NCBI RefSeq assembly: GCF_004000785.1
Contig: NZ_BILX01000070.1
Span: 1 to 36,282 of the forward strand
Origin: Paenibacillus ehimensis NBRC 15659
GTDB taxonomy: Bacteria > Bacillota > Bacilli > Paenibacillales > NBRC-103111
DNA length: 36,282 nucleotides
Reading direction: 5' to 3'
Shown here in pieces: positions 16,982-24,817 of this stretch (position 1 is its first letter; the number at the start of each line of letters is the position of its first letter). The notes under the pieces are model-generated. The model saw only the letters and a program-made list of their open reading frames with translations, was not told the origin of the DNA and ran no database searches. Both the position numbers and the translations under genes were made by a program.

Positions 16982-17332
16982 GTGACGATGCGAATTATAT
17001 TTACGGAAAGTGCGGTAGCCGAAATCCGGCGCATACTGGACCGCCAAACGGGCGGACGGCTGAAGCTTGTCTACGATGCGGAGGGGTGCGGGTGCGCGGT
17101 CAGCGGCGTGCCGACGCTGTGGATCACGGACGAACCGGACCGGAACGATTTTAGCGTGGCGGGAGACCCGTTCGAAGTGCTGATGGACCGGAAGCACGAG
17201 GTATTTTTCGAGGAAAATATGACGATCGACTATCAAGCGAGCGGCTACTGCTTTGTCTTGAAAAGCAGCGGACAAATCTACAATGCGAACATGCGGCTGA
17301 TTGATAAGCGGAACGCCGTCGCGAATCGATGA
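16982..17332 (+). CDS. HesB-like iron-sulfur biogenesis family protein (YqkB type)
   Basis: The protein has 116 residues. The segment LKLVYDAEGCGCAVSGVPTLW at about 28-48, and the later MTIDY and FVLKSSGQIYNANMRL stretches, match the small HesB/YqkB-type family of Bacillota, named for similarity to Fe-S cluster carriers. The usual C-terminal Cys-X-Cys of A-type scaffolds is absent. Only the GCGC pair near 37-40 is present, so carrier activity is uncertain. The start is either GTG at 16982 (6 bases after AGGAG) or ATG at 16988 (12 bases). I report the first. The gene is divergent from the M32 peptidase and closed by a strong terminator that overlaps its stop codon. Confidence 0.85.
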   Translation: MTMRIIFTESAVAEIRRILDRQTGGRLKLVYDAEGCGCAVSGVPTLWITDEPDRNDFSVAGDPFEVLMDRKHEVFFEENMTIDYQASGYCFVLKSSGQIYNANMRLIDKRNAVANR

Positions 17333-17362
17333 GAAGGCTTTTACGGCCTTCTCATCTTTTTC
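17328..17362 (+). terminator. Terminator of the HesB-like gene
   Basis: GATGAGAAGGC and GCCTTCTCATC form a perfect 11-bp stem with a 7-base loop, followed by TTTTT. The left arm includes the stop codon. Confidence 0.93.
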
Positions 17363-17375
17363 GTTCCGGAACTGC

Positions 17376-17939
17376 TTAGTAGCCGTTGACGATGACATCC
17401 AGCTTTCCGGTCGAAGGATCAATGACAAGCCCGTGAACCGGAATGTCCGGCACAAGCGGATGGTTCTTGATTATATTCACGCTGCTTTTGACGCTCTCCT
17501 TCACATCTTCGAAGCCCCGCAGCCACCGTTCAAGGTTCAAGCCCGAATATTCCAACGTTTTGAGCGTCTCCTCCTTAATCCCCCGCGCGACAAACTTCTC
17601 CTTCACACGCTCCGGGTTCAAGTGGCTCATCCCGCAATCGTGATGGCCGATGACCAGCACTTCGTCCGCGCCCAGCTCATAGATCGCGACGATAATACTG
17701 CGCATGATGCCGCCGAACGGAGTCGATACGACGCCTCCGGCCGCTTTAATCATCTTGACGTCGCCGTTCTTAATATTCATGCTGGCCGGGAGCAGCTCGA
17801 TAAGACGGGTATCCATGCAAGTAAGAATGACGAATTTCCGATCCGGAAATTTTGAGGTTAAGTAGGGCTCGTACATTTGCTGCTCGACAAACGAGCGGTT
17901 GTACTCCATGATCTGGGATAGTAAATTCGGCATTCGCAC
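17376..17939 (-). CDS. Beta-class carbonic anhydrase
   Basis: The protein has 187 residues. The zinc site is visible: CMDTR at 41-45 (Cys41, with the Asp43-Arg45 dyad) and HHDCG at 99-103 (His99 or His100, Cys102). The AAGGVVSTPFGG loop is also typical. It interconverts CO2 and bicarbonate in the cytosol and is closest to the B. subtilis YtiB-like group of short beta enzymes. The start is GTG at 17939 (GGAAGG 5 bases away) or ATG at 17933 (11 bases away). These differ by two residues. The gene is single, convergent with the HesB-like gene. Confidence 0.93.
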   Translation of the reverse strand: MRMPNLLSQIMEYNRSFVEQQMYEPYLTSKFPDRKFVILTCMDTRLIELLPASMNIKNGDVKMIKAAGGVVSTPFGGIMRSIIVAIYELGADEVLVIGHHDCGMSHLNPERVKEKFVARGIKEETLKTLEYSGLNLERWLRGFEDVKESVKSSVNIIKNHPLVPDIPVHGLVIDPSTGKLDVIVNGY

Positions 17940-18062
17940 TTCATCCTTCCTGTTCTACATCTTATTTGGATTTAGCCGTTTCCGTGTTGGTTAGGCTAAC
18001 GTTTTATTAATCTTATCTTGTTTTTCGCGATTTCACAAGGCACATCGTTTCCAGCACCTCGG

Positions 18063-19514
18063 TCAGCTGCTGCCGCGGTCCGAGGGCAGGAGCGGGAACG
18101 CGATCCGGAATTCGGTCCCTTTCCCGAGCTCGCTTGCCGCGGCAATCGACCCTTTCATCCCCGTCACAAGATGCTTGACGATGGTCAAACCGAGCCCGGT
18201 GCCGTCCGAACCGCCGGAGCGCGACGGCTCCGCCTTGTAGAACCGGTCCCAGATTCGCAGCAGCTCGCTTTCACTCATGCCAATCCCCGTATCGCGCACG
18301 AAGACGACGGCCTCCTTCCCTTCGGCCGCAAGCTCGACAGTAATGGTTCCCCCGGAAGGCGTGAATCGGATCGCGTTATACAGCAGGTTGAGCAAAATTT
18401 GCGCAAACCGGTCCGGATCAAGCTCGCACCGCAGCGGCGGCGTTCCCGGCACCGGGCCGGTCGTGCGCACATGCAGCCCTTTGTCGGAAGCGGCGCTCTG
18501 CACCAGCTCCAGCACCTCGTTCACCTTGGCCGGGAGCATAACAGGACGCGACCGGAAGACGTCCGTTCCGTTCTGAATGCGTGCGAGGTCGAGCAGGTCG
18601 TCTACGAGCCGCTGCAGCCGCTGTACCTCATGGTCGCATATTTTCAAATAGTGCGAGAATTTCTCGGGCGGAATCACCCGGTCGTTCATCGCAACGATCA
18701 GTCCGCGCAGCGACGTCAGCGGCGACCGCAGCTCATGCGATACGTTGGCCAGAAACTCCTGGCGGTTGTCGTCCCACTGCTCCAACTGATCGACCATAAA
18801 GTTAAAGCTGCGCGCCAGCTCTCCGACCTCGTCGTTGGACGAAACCGGCACCCTTGTGGAAAAGTCGCCATTTGCCACTTCAAGCGCCGCGCAGTTCATT
18901 TGCTGAAGAGGACCGGCCAGCTTGCGCGACAAAATGAAAAGGATAACCCCGACGGCAACCAAAGAGAACAGCAGCGGAACGAAAATATTCCAGCGGATGG
19001 CCTTTAGCGCTTCGCTGCTTTCCAGCGCAGGGACGAGCATCATGATAACAATCCGCTGACCGTACAGCTCTGCGGGGGTGTAATAGGCCAGCAGCCCTTC
19101 CCCACCGTGCGGATCGACCTTGTACGGCCCTGCCGAGTACCCGCTTCCGCCTTTAAGCCCTTCGGCCAGCAGCGGCTCAAGCGGCTTCGGAATCACCGTC
19201 CCCTCCCGGTCCGACGAGCCGTTCAAAACCGTACCTCTCGCATCGACCAGCCACACGGAGCCGTTGATGCTGCGGCCGATGATGCGGCTGCCAAACCGCA
19301 GTTCTCTTGTGGAAAGCGTCCCCTCCTGAACCGTGGGCAGCAGCTTGACGACTTCGGCGGAACGCGAGCACAGCAGCTCTTTTTTGTCCTTATAGAAAAA
19401 ATCCGTGAAATAGTAGTTCCAAAATACGGCCAGGCCTACGAATACGAGCACACAGGTGGCGAGAAAGGAAAGAAAGATTTGAATATACAGGCTGCGCAGC
19501 CACCGCTTGATCAT
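18063..19514 (-). CDS. Membrane sensor histidine kinase
   Basis: The product is 483 residues from the ATG at 19514, which overlaps the response regulator stop in ATGA. Membrane helices lie at about 10-33 and 176-196 and flank an extracytoplasmic sensor of about 140 residues with no domain I can name. A HAMP linker follows at about 197-250. The phospho-acceptor box is FLANVSHELRSPLTS with His260. The ATPase boxes are N (LLNLLYNAIRFTPSGG, Asn380), G1 (DTGIGM from 408) and G2 (GTGLGL from 438). All key residues are present. It should autophosphorylate and pass phosphate to the regulator encoded just upstream. The signal is unknown. Confidence 0.95.
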   Translation of the reverse strand: MIKRWLRSLYIQIFLSFLATCVLVFVGLAVFWNYYFTDFFYKDKKELLCSRSAEVVKLLPTVQEGTLSTRELRFGSRIIGRSINGSVWLVDARGTVLNGSSDREGTVIPKPLEPLLAEGLKGGSGYSAGPYKVDPHGGEGLLAYYTPAELYGQRIVIMMLVPALESSEALKAIRWNIFVPLLFSLVAVGVILFILSRKLAGPLQQMNCAALEVANGDFSTRVPVSSNDEVGELARSFNFMVDQLEQWDDNRQEFLANVSHELRSPLTSLRGLIVAMNDRVIPPEKFSHYLKICDHEVQRLQRLVDDLLDLARIQNGTDVFRSRPVMLPAKVNEVLELVQSAASDKGLHVRTTGPVPGTPPLRCELDPDRFAQILLNLLYNAIRFTPSGGTITVELAAEGKEAVVFVRDTGIGMSESELLRIWDRFYKAEPSRSGGSDGTGLGLTIVKHLVTGMKGSIAAASELGKGTEFRIAFPLLPSDRGSS

Positions 19515-20254
19515 GTGCCGCGCACCTCGAACGAGTATCCGATGCCCCACAGTGTTTGAATCGTCCATGCCTCATGGGAGCCGAGCTTCTTGCGCAAATT
19601 TTTCACGTGGGCGTCCACCGTTCGGGTGCCGCCGCTGAAATCGAAGTTCCACACGTACCCGAGCAAATCCTCGCGGGTGAATACCCTGCCGGGGCTGGCC
19701 GCCAGAAAATGCAGCAGCTCGATTTCCTTAGGCGTCAGGTCGACTCTGCTCCCGCTCAAGCATACCTTGTACTGATCCAAGTCGATGCTTAAATTCCCGA
19801 CCTCCAGCGGCTTCGAAGCATGCTCTGCGGGTACCGGCGGAGCGGCTCCCTGCTTTCCCGCCCGCCGCAGGACGGCCTTGATCCGCGCAACCATTTCGTT
19901 CGGGTCGAACGGCTTGACGATATAATCGTCCACCCCAAGGTTAAAGCCTCGCAGCTTATCGATCGACTCGCCCTTGGCGGTCAGGAAAATAATCGGCGTA
20001 GCGCCTTCCGCTCCCGGCAGCTTGCGGATCTGGCTGCACAGCTCGAAGCCCGACACGTCAGGCAGCATGACATCAAGCAGCACAAGATCGGGCGTCTCGG
20101 TCTTCACCCGGTCCAACACCTCTCCGCCCCGGAAGTGCAGGAGGGGGACGTAGCCCGCATGCTCCAGGTAAAGCCGAATGACCTCGACAATATGCGGCTC
20201 GTCGTCCACAACCATAATTTTCTGCGGCTCGCCGCTTCCAGGCATCCGGCTCAT
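19511..20254 (-). CDS. OmpR/PhoB-family response regulator
   Basis: The protein has 247 residues. The receiver domain (about 12-130) has the acidic pair VVDDE, the phosphorylation site Asp61 in LLDVMLP, Thr92 and Lys114. A winged-helix DNA-binding domain ends the protein, with LTPKEIELLHFLAASPGRVFTR replaced here by the pattern LTPKE...LLHFLA...VFTREDLL, and GTRTVDAHVKNLRKKLG. The start at 20254 overlaps the stop of the DUF309 gene in ATGA, and its end overlaps the kinase start the same way, so all three are translationally coupled. The regulated genes are unknown. Confidence 0.95.
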   Translation of the reverse strand: MSRMPGSGEPQKIMVVDDEPHIVEVIRLYLEHAGYVPLLHFRGGEVLDRVKTETPDLVLLDVMLPDVSGFELCSQIRKLPGAEGATPIIFLTAKGESIDKLRGFNLGVDDYIVKPFDPNEMVARIKAVLRRAGKQGAAPPVPAEHASKPLEVGNLSIDLDQYKVCLSGSRVDLTPKEIELLHFLAASPGRVFTREDLLGYVWNFDFSGGTRTVDAHVKNLRKKLGSHEAWTIQTLWGIGYSFEVRGT

Positions 20255-20793
20255 ACACCGTCCCCCGTCGTCCTGCGCTCGATCCTGCGCTGCTTCTGCA
20301 GCTCCCGCTCCGCTACGACGCCGCTGCGGTCGCGCAGCGTATGCTTATGAATGAGGTACGTATCGTTCAAGTTGCTCGGCTGTCCCCATTCGGCTTGCGC
20401 TTGAGCGGCGGCCTCCCGGCATAAGGCGATAAGCGCCTGATCCTGCAGCGGAATATCCAGATCGGTGTAGACGAAATCGGCGTGATCCAGCTCGCGCAGA
20501 CGGGCCTGAAGGCGCCGCCGGAATTCAGCCGCGTCGATGCCAAGCTTCTCCAGCTGATCGTCTTTGAACCGTTGGAGCGAGCCCGCAAGCATTTTGACCG
20601 CCCCGGCCCGATTGCCCCGCCGCTGATGGTAGAGCGATACGGCCACTTGAATCAGCCCGACGCAGGCTTCGCTGCAAGGATCTTCCGGATGCTCCTTCCA
20701 ATACTCTTCCATCACCTCGTGGCATTCGAAATAATCGCGCTCCGCATGGAAGTGCACCAAATATTGAATATACGCTTCGGTATAGTTCGGCAT
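20251..20793 (-). CDS. DUF309 domain protein
   Basis: The product is 180 residues from the ATG at 20793, which has an AGGG site 9 bases upstream. An ATG at 20814 has none. The HFHAERDYFECHEVMEEYW stretch near residues 12-30 and IQVAVSLYHQRRGN near 45-60 define the DUF309 family (related to B. subtilis YpuF), small helical proteins of unknown function with conserved His/Glu residues that could bind metal. The last 60 residues are extra and variable. It is the first gene of a tightly overlapping operon with a response regulator and kinase, so it may modulate or be a marker for that signalling pathway. Confidence 0.85.
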   Translation of the reverse strand: MPNYTEAYIQYLVHFHAERDYFECHEVMEEYWKEHPEDPCSEACVGLIQVAVSLYHQRRGNRAGAVKMLAGSLQRFKDDQLEKLGIDAAEFRRRLQARLRELDHADFVYTDLDIPLQDQALIALCREAAAQAQAEWGQPSNLNDTYLIHKHTLRDRSGVVAERELQKQRRIERRTTGDGV

Positions 20794-20860
20794 CGCAACC
20801 GTCCCTCTGTTCATAGAAATGATCTTTTTATCTTCTATTGTAACAAGTTCGTTTAAATTC

Positions 20861-20886
20861 TGAAACCATCGCCCACATTATACGTA
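20861..20886 (+). promoter_or_regulatory. ECF (sigma-W-like) promoter
   Basis: TGAAAC at 20861-20866 and CGTA at 20883-20886 are separated by exactly 16 bases. This is a full match to the B. subtilis sigma-W consensus TGAAAC - N16 - CGTA. It lies about 50 bases before the membrane-protein gene at 20936, which has its own GGAGG site. Confidence 0.7.
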
Positions 20887-20935
20887 GTAACCTATTGCAA
20901 GGAGTCTAATCTATTTTAATGGAGGATGCAAAAAG

Positions 20936-21370
20936 ATGTTGAAAAAGTTGTCTCTCATTCTGATGGCTTGTATGCTGGTGTTCTCGTTCACCGCACCCGG
21001 TATGGTCGATGCCAAAGGGTACAAGTCCTCGAAAAAAAGCTACACGCCGAGCAGTTCCAACACCACGCAAACGCCGAACAACGGCATCAATAAAACGGAA
21101 CCGGCCGCTTCCAAAACACCGGCCAGCACGGCGGCGACTCCGGCTAAGAAACCGGGCTTTTTCAGCGGCGGTCTGATGAAAGGCTTGATGATCGGCGGTC
21201 TGGCGGGTCTTCTCTTCGGAAGCCTGTTCGGCGGCATGGGCTTCCTCGGCGACTTGCTGGGCCTGATGGTGAACGTGCTTGCGCTCGTCGTGCTGTTCGT
21301 CGTTATCCGCAAAATTTTCGTTTACTTCCGCGACCGCAAGAAGCTGAAGGAAGAACCGAAGCAGTTTTAA
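20936..21370 (+). CDS. Small exported membrane protein with Gly-rich hydrophobic region
   Basis: The protein has 144 residues. A signal sequence (MLKKLSLILMACMLVFSF, cut near VDA-K27) is followed by a 50-residue Ser/Thr/Pro/Lys-rich segment. A Gly-rich hydrophobic stretch (GGLMKGLMIGGLAGLLFGSL, about 78-97), a second membrane helix (LMVNVLALVVLFVVIRKIFV) and a charged tail follow. The Gly-rich helix before a Phe/Gly motif resembles the membrane part of Tim44-like domain proteins of bacteria, but the Tim44 domain itself is absent. The function is unknown. The ECF promoter upstream and envelope location suggest a cell-envelope stress role. It probably forms an operon with the next gene, 25 bases downstream. 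Confidence 0.8.
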   Translation: MLKKLSLILMACMLVFSFTAPGMVDAKGYKSSKKSYTPSSSNTTQTPNNGINKTEPAASKTPASTAATPAKKPGFFSGGLMKGLMIGGLAGLLFGSLFGGMGFLGDLLGLMVNVLALVVLFVVIRKIFVYFRDRKKLKEEPKQF

Positions 21371-21395
21371 TTTAGGGTAAAGAGGTTATCAAAAT

Positions 21396-21671
21396 ATGCG
21401 ACTATCGGAGCAAGATATTATCAATGCGATATGCCTGAATATCGCCGAACGAAAGCAGATTCACCCGACGCAAGTCGAAGTGGAGCTCATGTGGGACGAG
21501 GACCTCGGCTTCTCCGCCGAGGTGCACGCCGAAGGCCGCAGCCAGATCCTGATCGCCGCCAACATGCTGGAAGCGATCGAGCGTTACCTGCTCAAGGAGC
21601 AAAATATCCGCGTGTTCCGGGATCAGATCCGGCTCGTGCTGGAAGACGAAATCGTCGCCGATATCGGCTGA
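21396..21671 (+). CDS. YxcD family protein (DUF2653)
   Basis: The protein has 91 residues, is acidic and soluble. The pattern SEQDIINAICLNIAERKQI, the central VEVELMWDEDLGFSAEV and the end RVFRDQIRLVLEDEIVADI match the DUF2653/YxcD family. The function of the family is unknown. It follows the membrane protein by 25 bases with an AAAGAGG site 10 bases before the ATG and is closed by a terminator, so the pair should be one transcription unit under the ECF-type promoter. Confidence 0.85.
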   Translation: MRLSEQDIINAICLNIAERKQIHPTQVEVELMWDEDLGFSAEVHAEGRSQILIAANMLEAIERYLLKEQNIRVFRDQIRLVLEDEIVADIG

Positions 21672-21680
21672 CCTACCGAA

Positions 21681-21717
21681 CGACCCTTCAAGCGATGGCT
21701 TGGAGGGTTGTTTTTTT
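21681..21717 (+). terminator. Terminator of the membrane protein - YxcD operon
   Basis: ACCCTTCAAGC and GCTTGGAGGGT pair over 11 bp with one G-T wobble around a GATG loop, followed by a long T run. Confidence 0.92.
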
Positions 21718-21816
21718 GTCCCCATCCCCCCTTTTCGGGATTCTATTATTTTCCTCGCAACTTCGAGGCCTCTTCTAACGTTTAATAGAATACACTGACC
21801 AGAAAGAGGCTGATGC

Positions 21817-23751
21817 ATGTTGAAGCGCAACACCCTGCTGACGTTGTCCGTCATGACGCTCTTCCTCTCCTCCGCGGGCTCCGTTATGGCCGCCGACAAG
21901 ACATCCAAGTTCCGCGTCTATCAGGACACCACGATGCTGCTGGAGACGTCCGATTACAAGTCCGCCGAAAATTATGCCAGGCAGTTCGCGGATAGCCACG
22001 TCGAAGAGATCGGCACCCGTAAATGGGTATGGCATAACTATCCCCGCTACAAGGTATACCAGAACGGCCTCAGCTCGTCCAAATGGGAGTACGCCACTTT
22101 GGATCAGGCGATCCGCGAAGCGTCCAATTGGGGACATGCCAGCGTACGCGACCTGCAATCCGGCGGTTGGGTATGGAACAATTACCCGAAGTACCGCCTC
22201 TACCAAGGCGACGACATTACGATGGATTCCTGGAACTTTGAAACGTTGAACCAAGCGATCGCCGAGGCGAAAAAATGGGGCAACGCCCATATCGTCGAGC
22301 TCAGCACGCACCGTTGGGTATGGGACAACATTCCGGCCAGCCGCAAGGCCGAGCTGCGCAGCGGCAGCAAAATTTATCAAATCTATCAAGGTACATACTC
22401 CGCTGACAATTGGAAGTTCGCTTACTTAGAAGACGCCGTGAACGAATCGCTCAACTGGGGCAATTCGAAGATTGTGAACACCGAAACGGGCAAGGTCGTT
22501 TACTCCAACGTCAAACCGTATAAAGTGTACCAGTTCGAGACGCTGCTGAATTCGTTCCTGAGCATTGACGAGGCGATAGCGTACGCCAAGCAGTTCGATC
22601 ATACCCGGATTACCGACGATGAAGCGGCAGGACTTGACGGCACCGCACGCGTCATATGGAATAATTATCCTTATTATCAAGTGTTCCAAAAAGACAAATG
22701 GATCGCGGACTTCTCTACGATCGGCGCCGCATTATCTTACGCTATGGGCTATTCCAACGCCTCCGTTCGGCTGTACGACGACGGGTCCAGCATTTGGAGC
22801 AACCTTCGCAATCTGCAGTTTTGGGGGTGGAACGGAAGCTCCAGCGACGCCACGATCCGCAGTCAGGTGAGCAACACGTCGGGGCTGGATGTCGTCTCCC
22901 CCACCTACTTTCAGCTCGCCGACGGCTCGGGCAATTTGACCGACAGCTCGAACAAAGAAACCGTCGCTTGGCTGAAGAAGCAGGGGTACTCCGTCCATCC
23001 GCTTGTCAACAACCAGTTCGACACGGCGATGACGACGCAATTCCTCGCCTCACCGCAAGCCCGCGGCAAGTTCATTTCCGCTCTGGTTGATAAAGCCGCG
23101 GCCATCGGAGCGGACGGACTGAACATCGACTTCGAGAGTGTCGCAGGCACGGACCGCTCCGCCTTCACGGCGTTCATGAAGGAAATCGCGGATGCGGCCC
23201 ATCAAAAAGGACTTGTCATCTCGGTCGACCTGCCGAGAGGCAGCGCCGCATGGAATGCGAAAACCGCGTTCGACCACGAGAAGCTTGGCCAGATCGTCGA
23301 CTACGTCATTACAATGACCTACGACCAATATTGGAAAGGCAGCACCGAACCGGGTTCCGTGGCCGGTCTGCCTTGGGTTGAACAGGGCGTGCAGGAATTT
23401 CTGGCCTACGGCATTCCGCGCGACAAGCTGATTATGGGAATTCCGTTCTATGTGCGGGAGTGGAAGGTCGACAAATCGGGCAAGCTGGACAGCAACCGTG
23501 CGCTGCTGATGAAGGACTTGACCGGCCTCATCTCTTCCAAGCAAGCGAAGCTCAGTTGGGACAGCCGCTTCAATCAGTACAAGGTCGAGTACGAACAGGA
23601 CGGCTTCAAGAACGTCTTCTGGCTGGAAAACGAGGAGACCGTCAAAGCGCGGATCGACATCGCCAAAAAGTACGAGTTGGCCGGCGTGGCCGCTTGGCGC
23701 CTCGGCTACGATTCGAAGGAACTATGGAATATGATGATCCAACAGAAATAA
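21817..23751 (+). CDS. Secreted GH18-family glycosidase with six N-terminal repeats
   Basis: The protein has 644 residues. A signal peptide is cut after VMA near residue 25. Residues 31-332 hold six imperfect repeats of about 47-58 residues, each with a VYQ-like start, a central aromatic and alanine-rich helix (FETLNQAIAEAKKWGNAHI type) and a WVWxNYP-like end. From about 335 to the end is a GH18 barrel with DGLNIDFE at 433-440. Glu440 is the expected acid, and the Asn in place of the first Asp is usual in YvbX/YdhD-type peptidoglycan or spore-wall glucosaminidases rather than chitinases. TMTYDQYW and GIPFYVREW are further barrel motifs. The repeats may bind wall polymer. An AGAAAGAGG site lies 7 bases before the ATG. 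The gene is monocistronic. Confidence 0.9.
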   Translation: MLKRNTLLTLSVMTLFLSSAGSVMAADKTSKFRVYQDTTMLLETSDYKSAENYARQFADSHVEEIGTRKWVWHNYPRYKVYQNGLSSSKWEYATLDQAIREASNWGHASVRDLQSGGWVWNNYPKYRLYQGDDITMDSWNFETLNQAIAEAKKWGNAHIVELSTHRWVWDNIPASRKAELRSGSKIYQIYQGTYSADNWKFAYLEDAVNESLNWGNSKIVNTETGKVVYSNVKPYKVYQFETLLNSFLSIDEAIAYAKQFDHTRITDDEAAGLDGTARVIWNNYPYYQVFQKDKWIADFSTIGAALSYAMGYSNASVRLYDDGSSIWSNLRNLQFWGWNGSSSDATIRSQVSNTSGLDVVSPTYFQLADGSGNLTDSSNKETVAWLKKQGYSVHPLVNNQFDTAMTTQFLASPQARGKFISALVDKAAAIGADGLNIDFESVAGTDRSAFTAFMKEIADAAHQKGLVISVDLPRGSAAWNAKTAFDHEKLGQIVDYVITMTYDQYWKGSTEPGSVAGLPWVEQGVQEFLAYGIPRDKLIMGIPFYVREWKVDKSGKLDSNRALLMKDLTGLISSKQAKLSWDSRFNQYKVEYEQDGFKNVFWLENEETVKARIDIAKKYELAGVAAWRLGYDSKELWNMMIQQK

Positions 23752-23765
23752 CAGGTCATATGCAA

Positions 23766-23800
23766 AAAGACCGCCGGACGCAAATTGTTCGGCGGTCTTT
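23766..23800. terminator. Bidirectional terminator
   Basis: AAAGACCGCCG and CGGCGGTCTTT form a perfect 11-bp stem around a 13-base loop, with T-rich ends on both strands. It lies between the convergent GH18 and siderophore-binding-protein genes. Confidence 0.9.
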
Positions 23801-23815
23801 CCTATGAGATAAGAG

Positions 23816-24775
23816 TTAAGACTTTTTAAGCAAGGATACTATTTCTTGCAATTGCTTCTCGATATCATGCGGCGTGTAGCCGAACCATGTATCGAGATTC
23901 AGCATGTACACCCGGTTGTTTTTGACGGCAGGCAGGTTCGCCCATAGCGCAGTTTTTGAAATTTCGTCCAACCGCTTCTTGGAATCGTCATCGCCGAACA
24001 CCGAAACGAACAAATAATCGGAGGCGTACTCCGGAAGCAGCTCCAGAGACACCGGAACCGCCCAGAAGTTCGGATTCTTCTCGATTTCTTTCTTCACCGG
24101 CGGCGGAGGCGTCAGCTCCAGCGCTTTGTAGAGGGTAAAGCCGAAATTCCGTACGCCGTACACGTAAATTTCCTTCGGGCGAATGTTATAGATCGCCGCC
24201 GTTTTTCCCGGTTCGATGATATTCTGAAGCTGTTCCCTCACCGCTTGGAATTTTGCCCGGAACGCCGTGCTCCAGGCTTCGGCTTCGCTCTGGCGGTTCA
24301 TGATGTCGCCCATGGCCTTCACATGACCGAATACGTCGTAATCCATCCACGGAACAACGACCGTCGGGGCGATTTTGGATAATTGGTCGTAGGTCTCCTG
24401 TTCGACGTCCCCGGCGATGATCAGCTCCGGCTGAAGCTCCAATATTTTTTCGAAATTATATTTTCCGACATCGCCGATGCTTTCAATCCCTGCCGCTTTC
24501 TCTCCGAGATCCTCAAGAAGATTAGCTGGAGCGCCGAGAGGCTTGACGCCAATGGACAAGAGCTGACTCACATATTGGAGCGTAACGACCTTTTCCGGCT
24601 TGACGGGAATTTTCACCTCTCCCATCGCGTGCTTATAGATGCGCTCCGATGCCGGCTTCGCGCCGGAGCTGTCGGCGGAAGCGGCCTGTTTGGAAACGGG
24701 CGAATTGGACCCGCAGCCAGCGGTCATCAGGATCAGCACAAGCGCCCCGATGCAGGCAAACTTCGATCTTCTCAT
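23816..24775 (-). CDS. Iron-siderophore ABC transporter binding lipoprotein
   Basis: The protein has 319 residues with a lipobox MTAGC (Cys21). The fold is of the periplasmic-binding-protein type used for ferric siderophores and vitamin B12 (VVTLQYVSQLLSIGVKPLGAPA, LELQPELIIAGD and VYMLNLDTWFGY). It sits on the outer face of the membrane and delivers ferric siderophore to the two permeases encoded upstream. It is the last gene of the operon, after a 42-base gap with a GGAGGAG site 10 bases before the ATG. The siderophore type (catecholate or hydroxamate) cannot be told from the sequence. Confidence 0.92.
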   Translation of the reverse strand: MRRSKFACIGALVLILMTAGCGSNSPVSKQAASADSSGAKPASERIYKHAMGEVKIPVKPEKVVTLQYVSQLLSIGVKPLGAPANLLEDLGEKAAGIESIGDVGKYNFEKILELQPELIIAGDVEQETYDQLSKIAPTVVVPWMDYDVFGHVKAMGDIMNRQSEAEAWSTAFRAKFQAVREQLQNIIEPGKTAAIYNIRPKEIYVYGVRNFGFTLYKALELTPPPPVKKEIEKNPNFWAVPVSLELLPEYASDYLFVSVFGDDDSKKRLDEISKTALWANLPAVKNNRVYMLNLDTWFGYTPHDIEKQLQEIVSLLKKS

Positions 24776-24817
24776 CTTAACGACTCTCCTCCGAACGAAT
24801 ACTTCGCTGCGTTCGAA

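Noticed and set aside
21757..21781. ECF-like promoter before the GH18 gene (GCAAC - N17 - CGTT)
   Set aside because: Both elements are poor matches and the spacing is loose compared with the strong match at 20861-20886.
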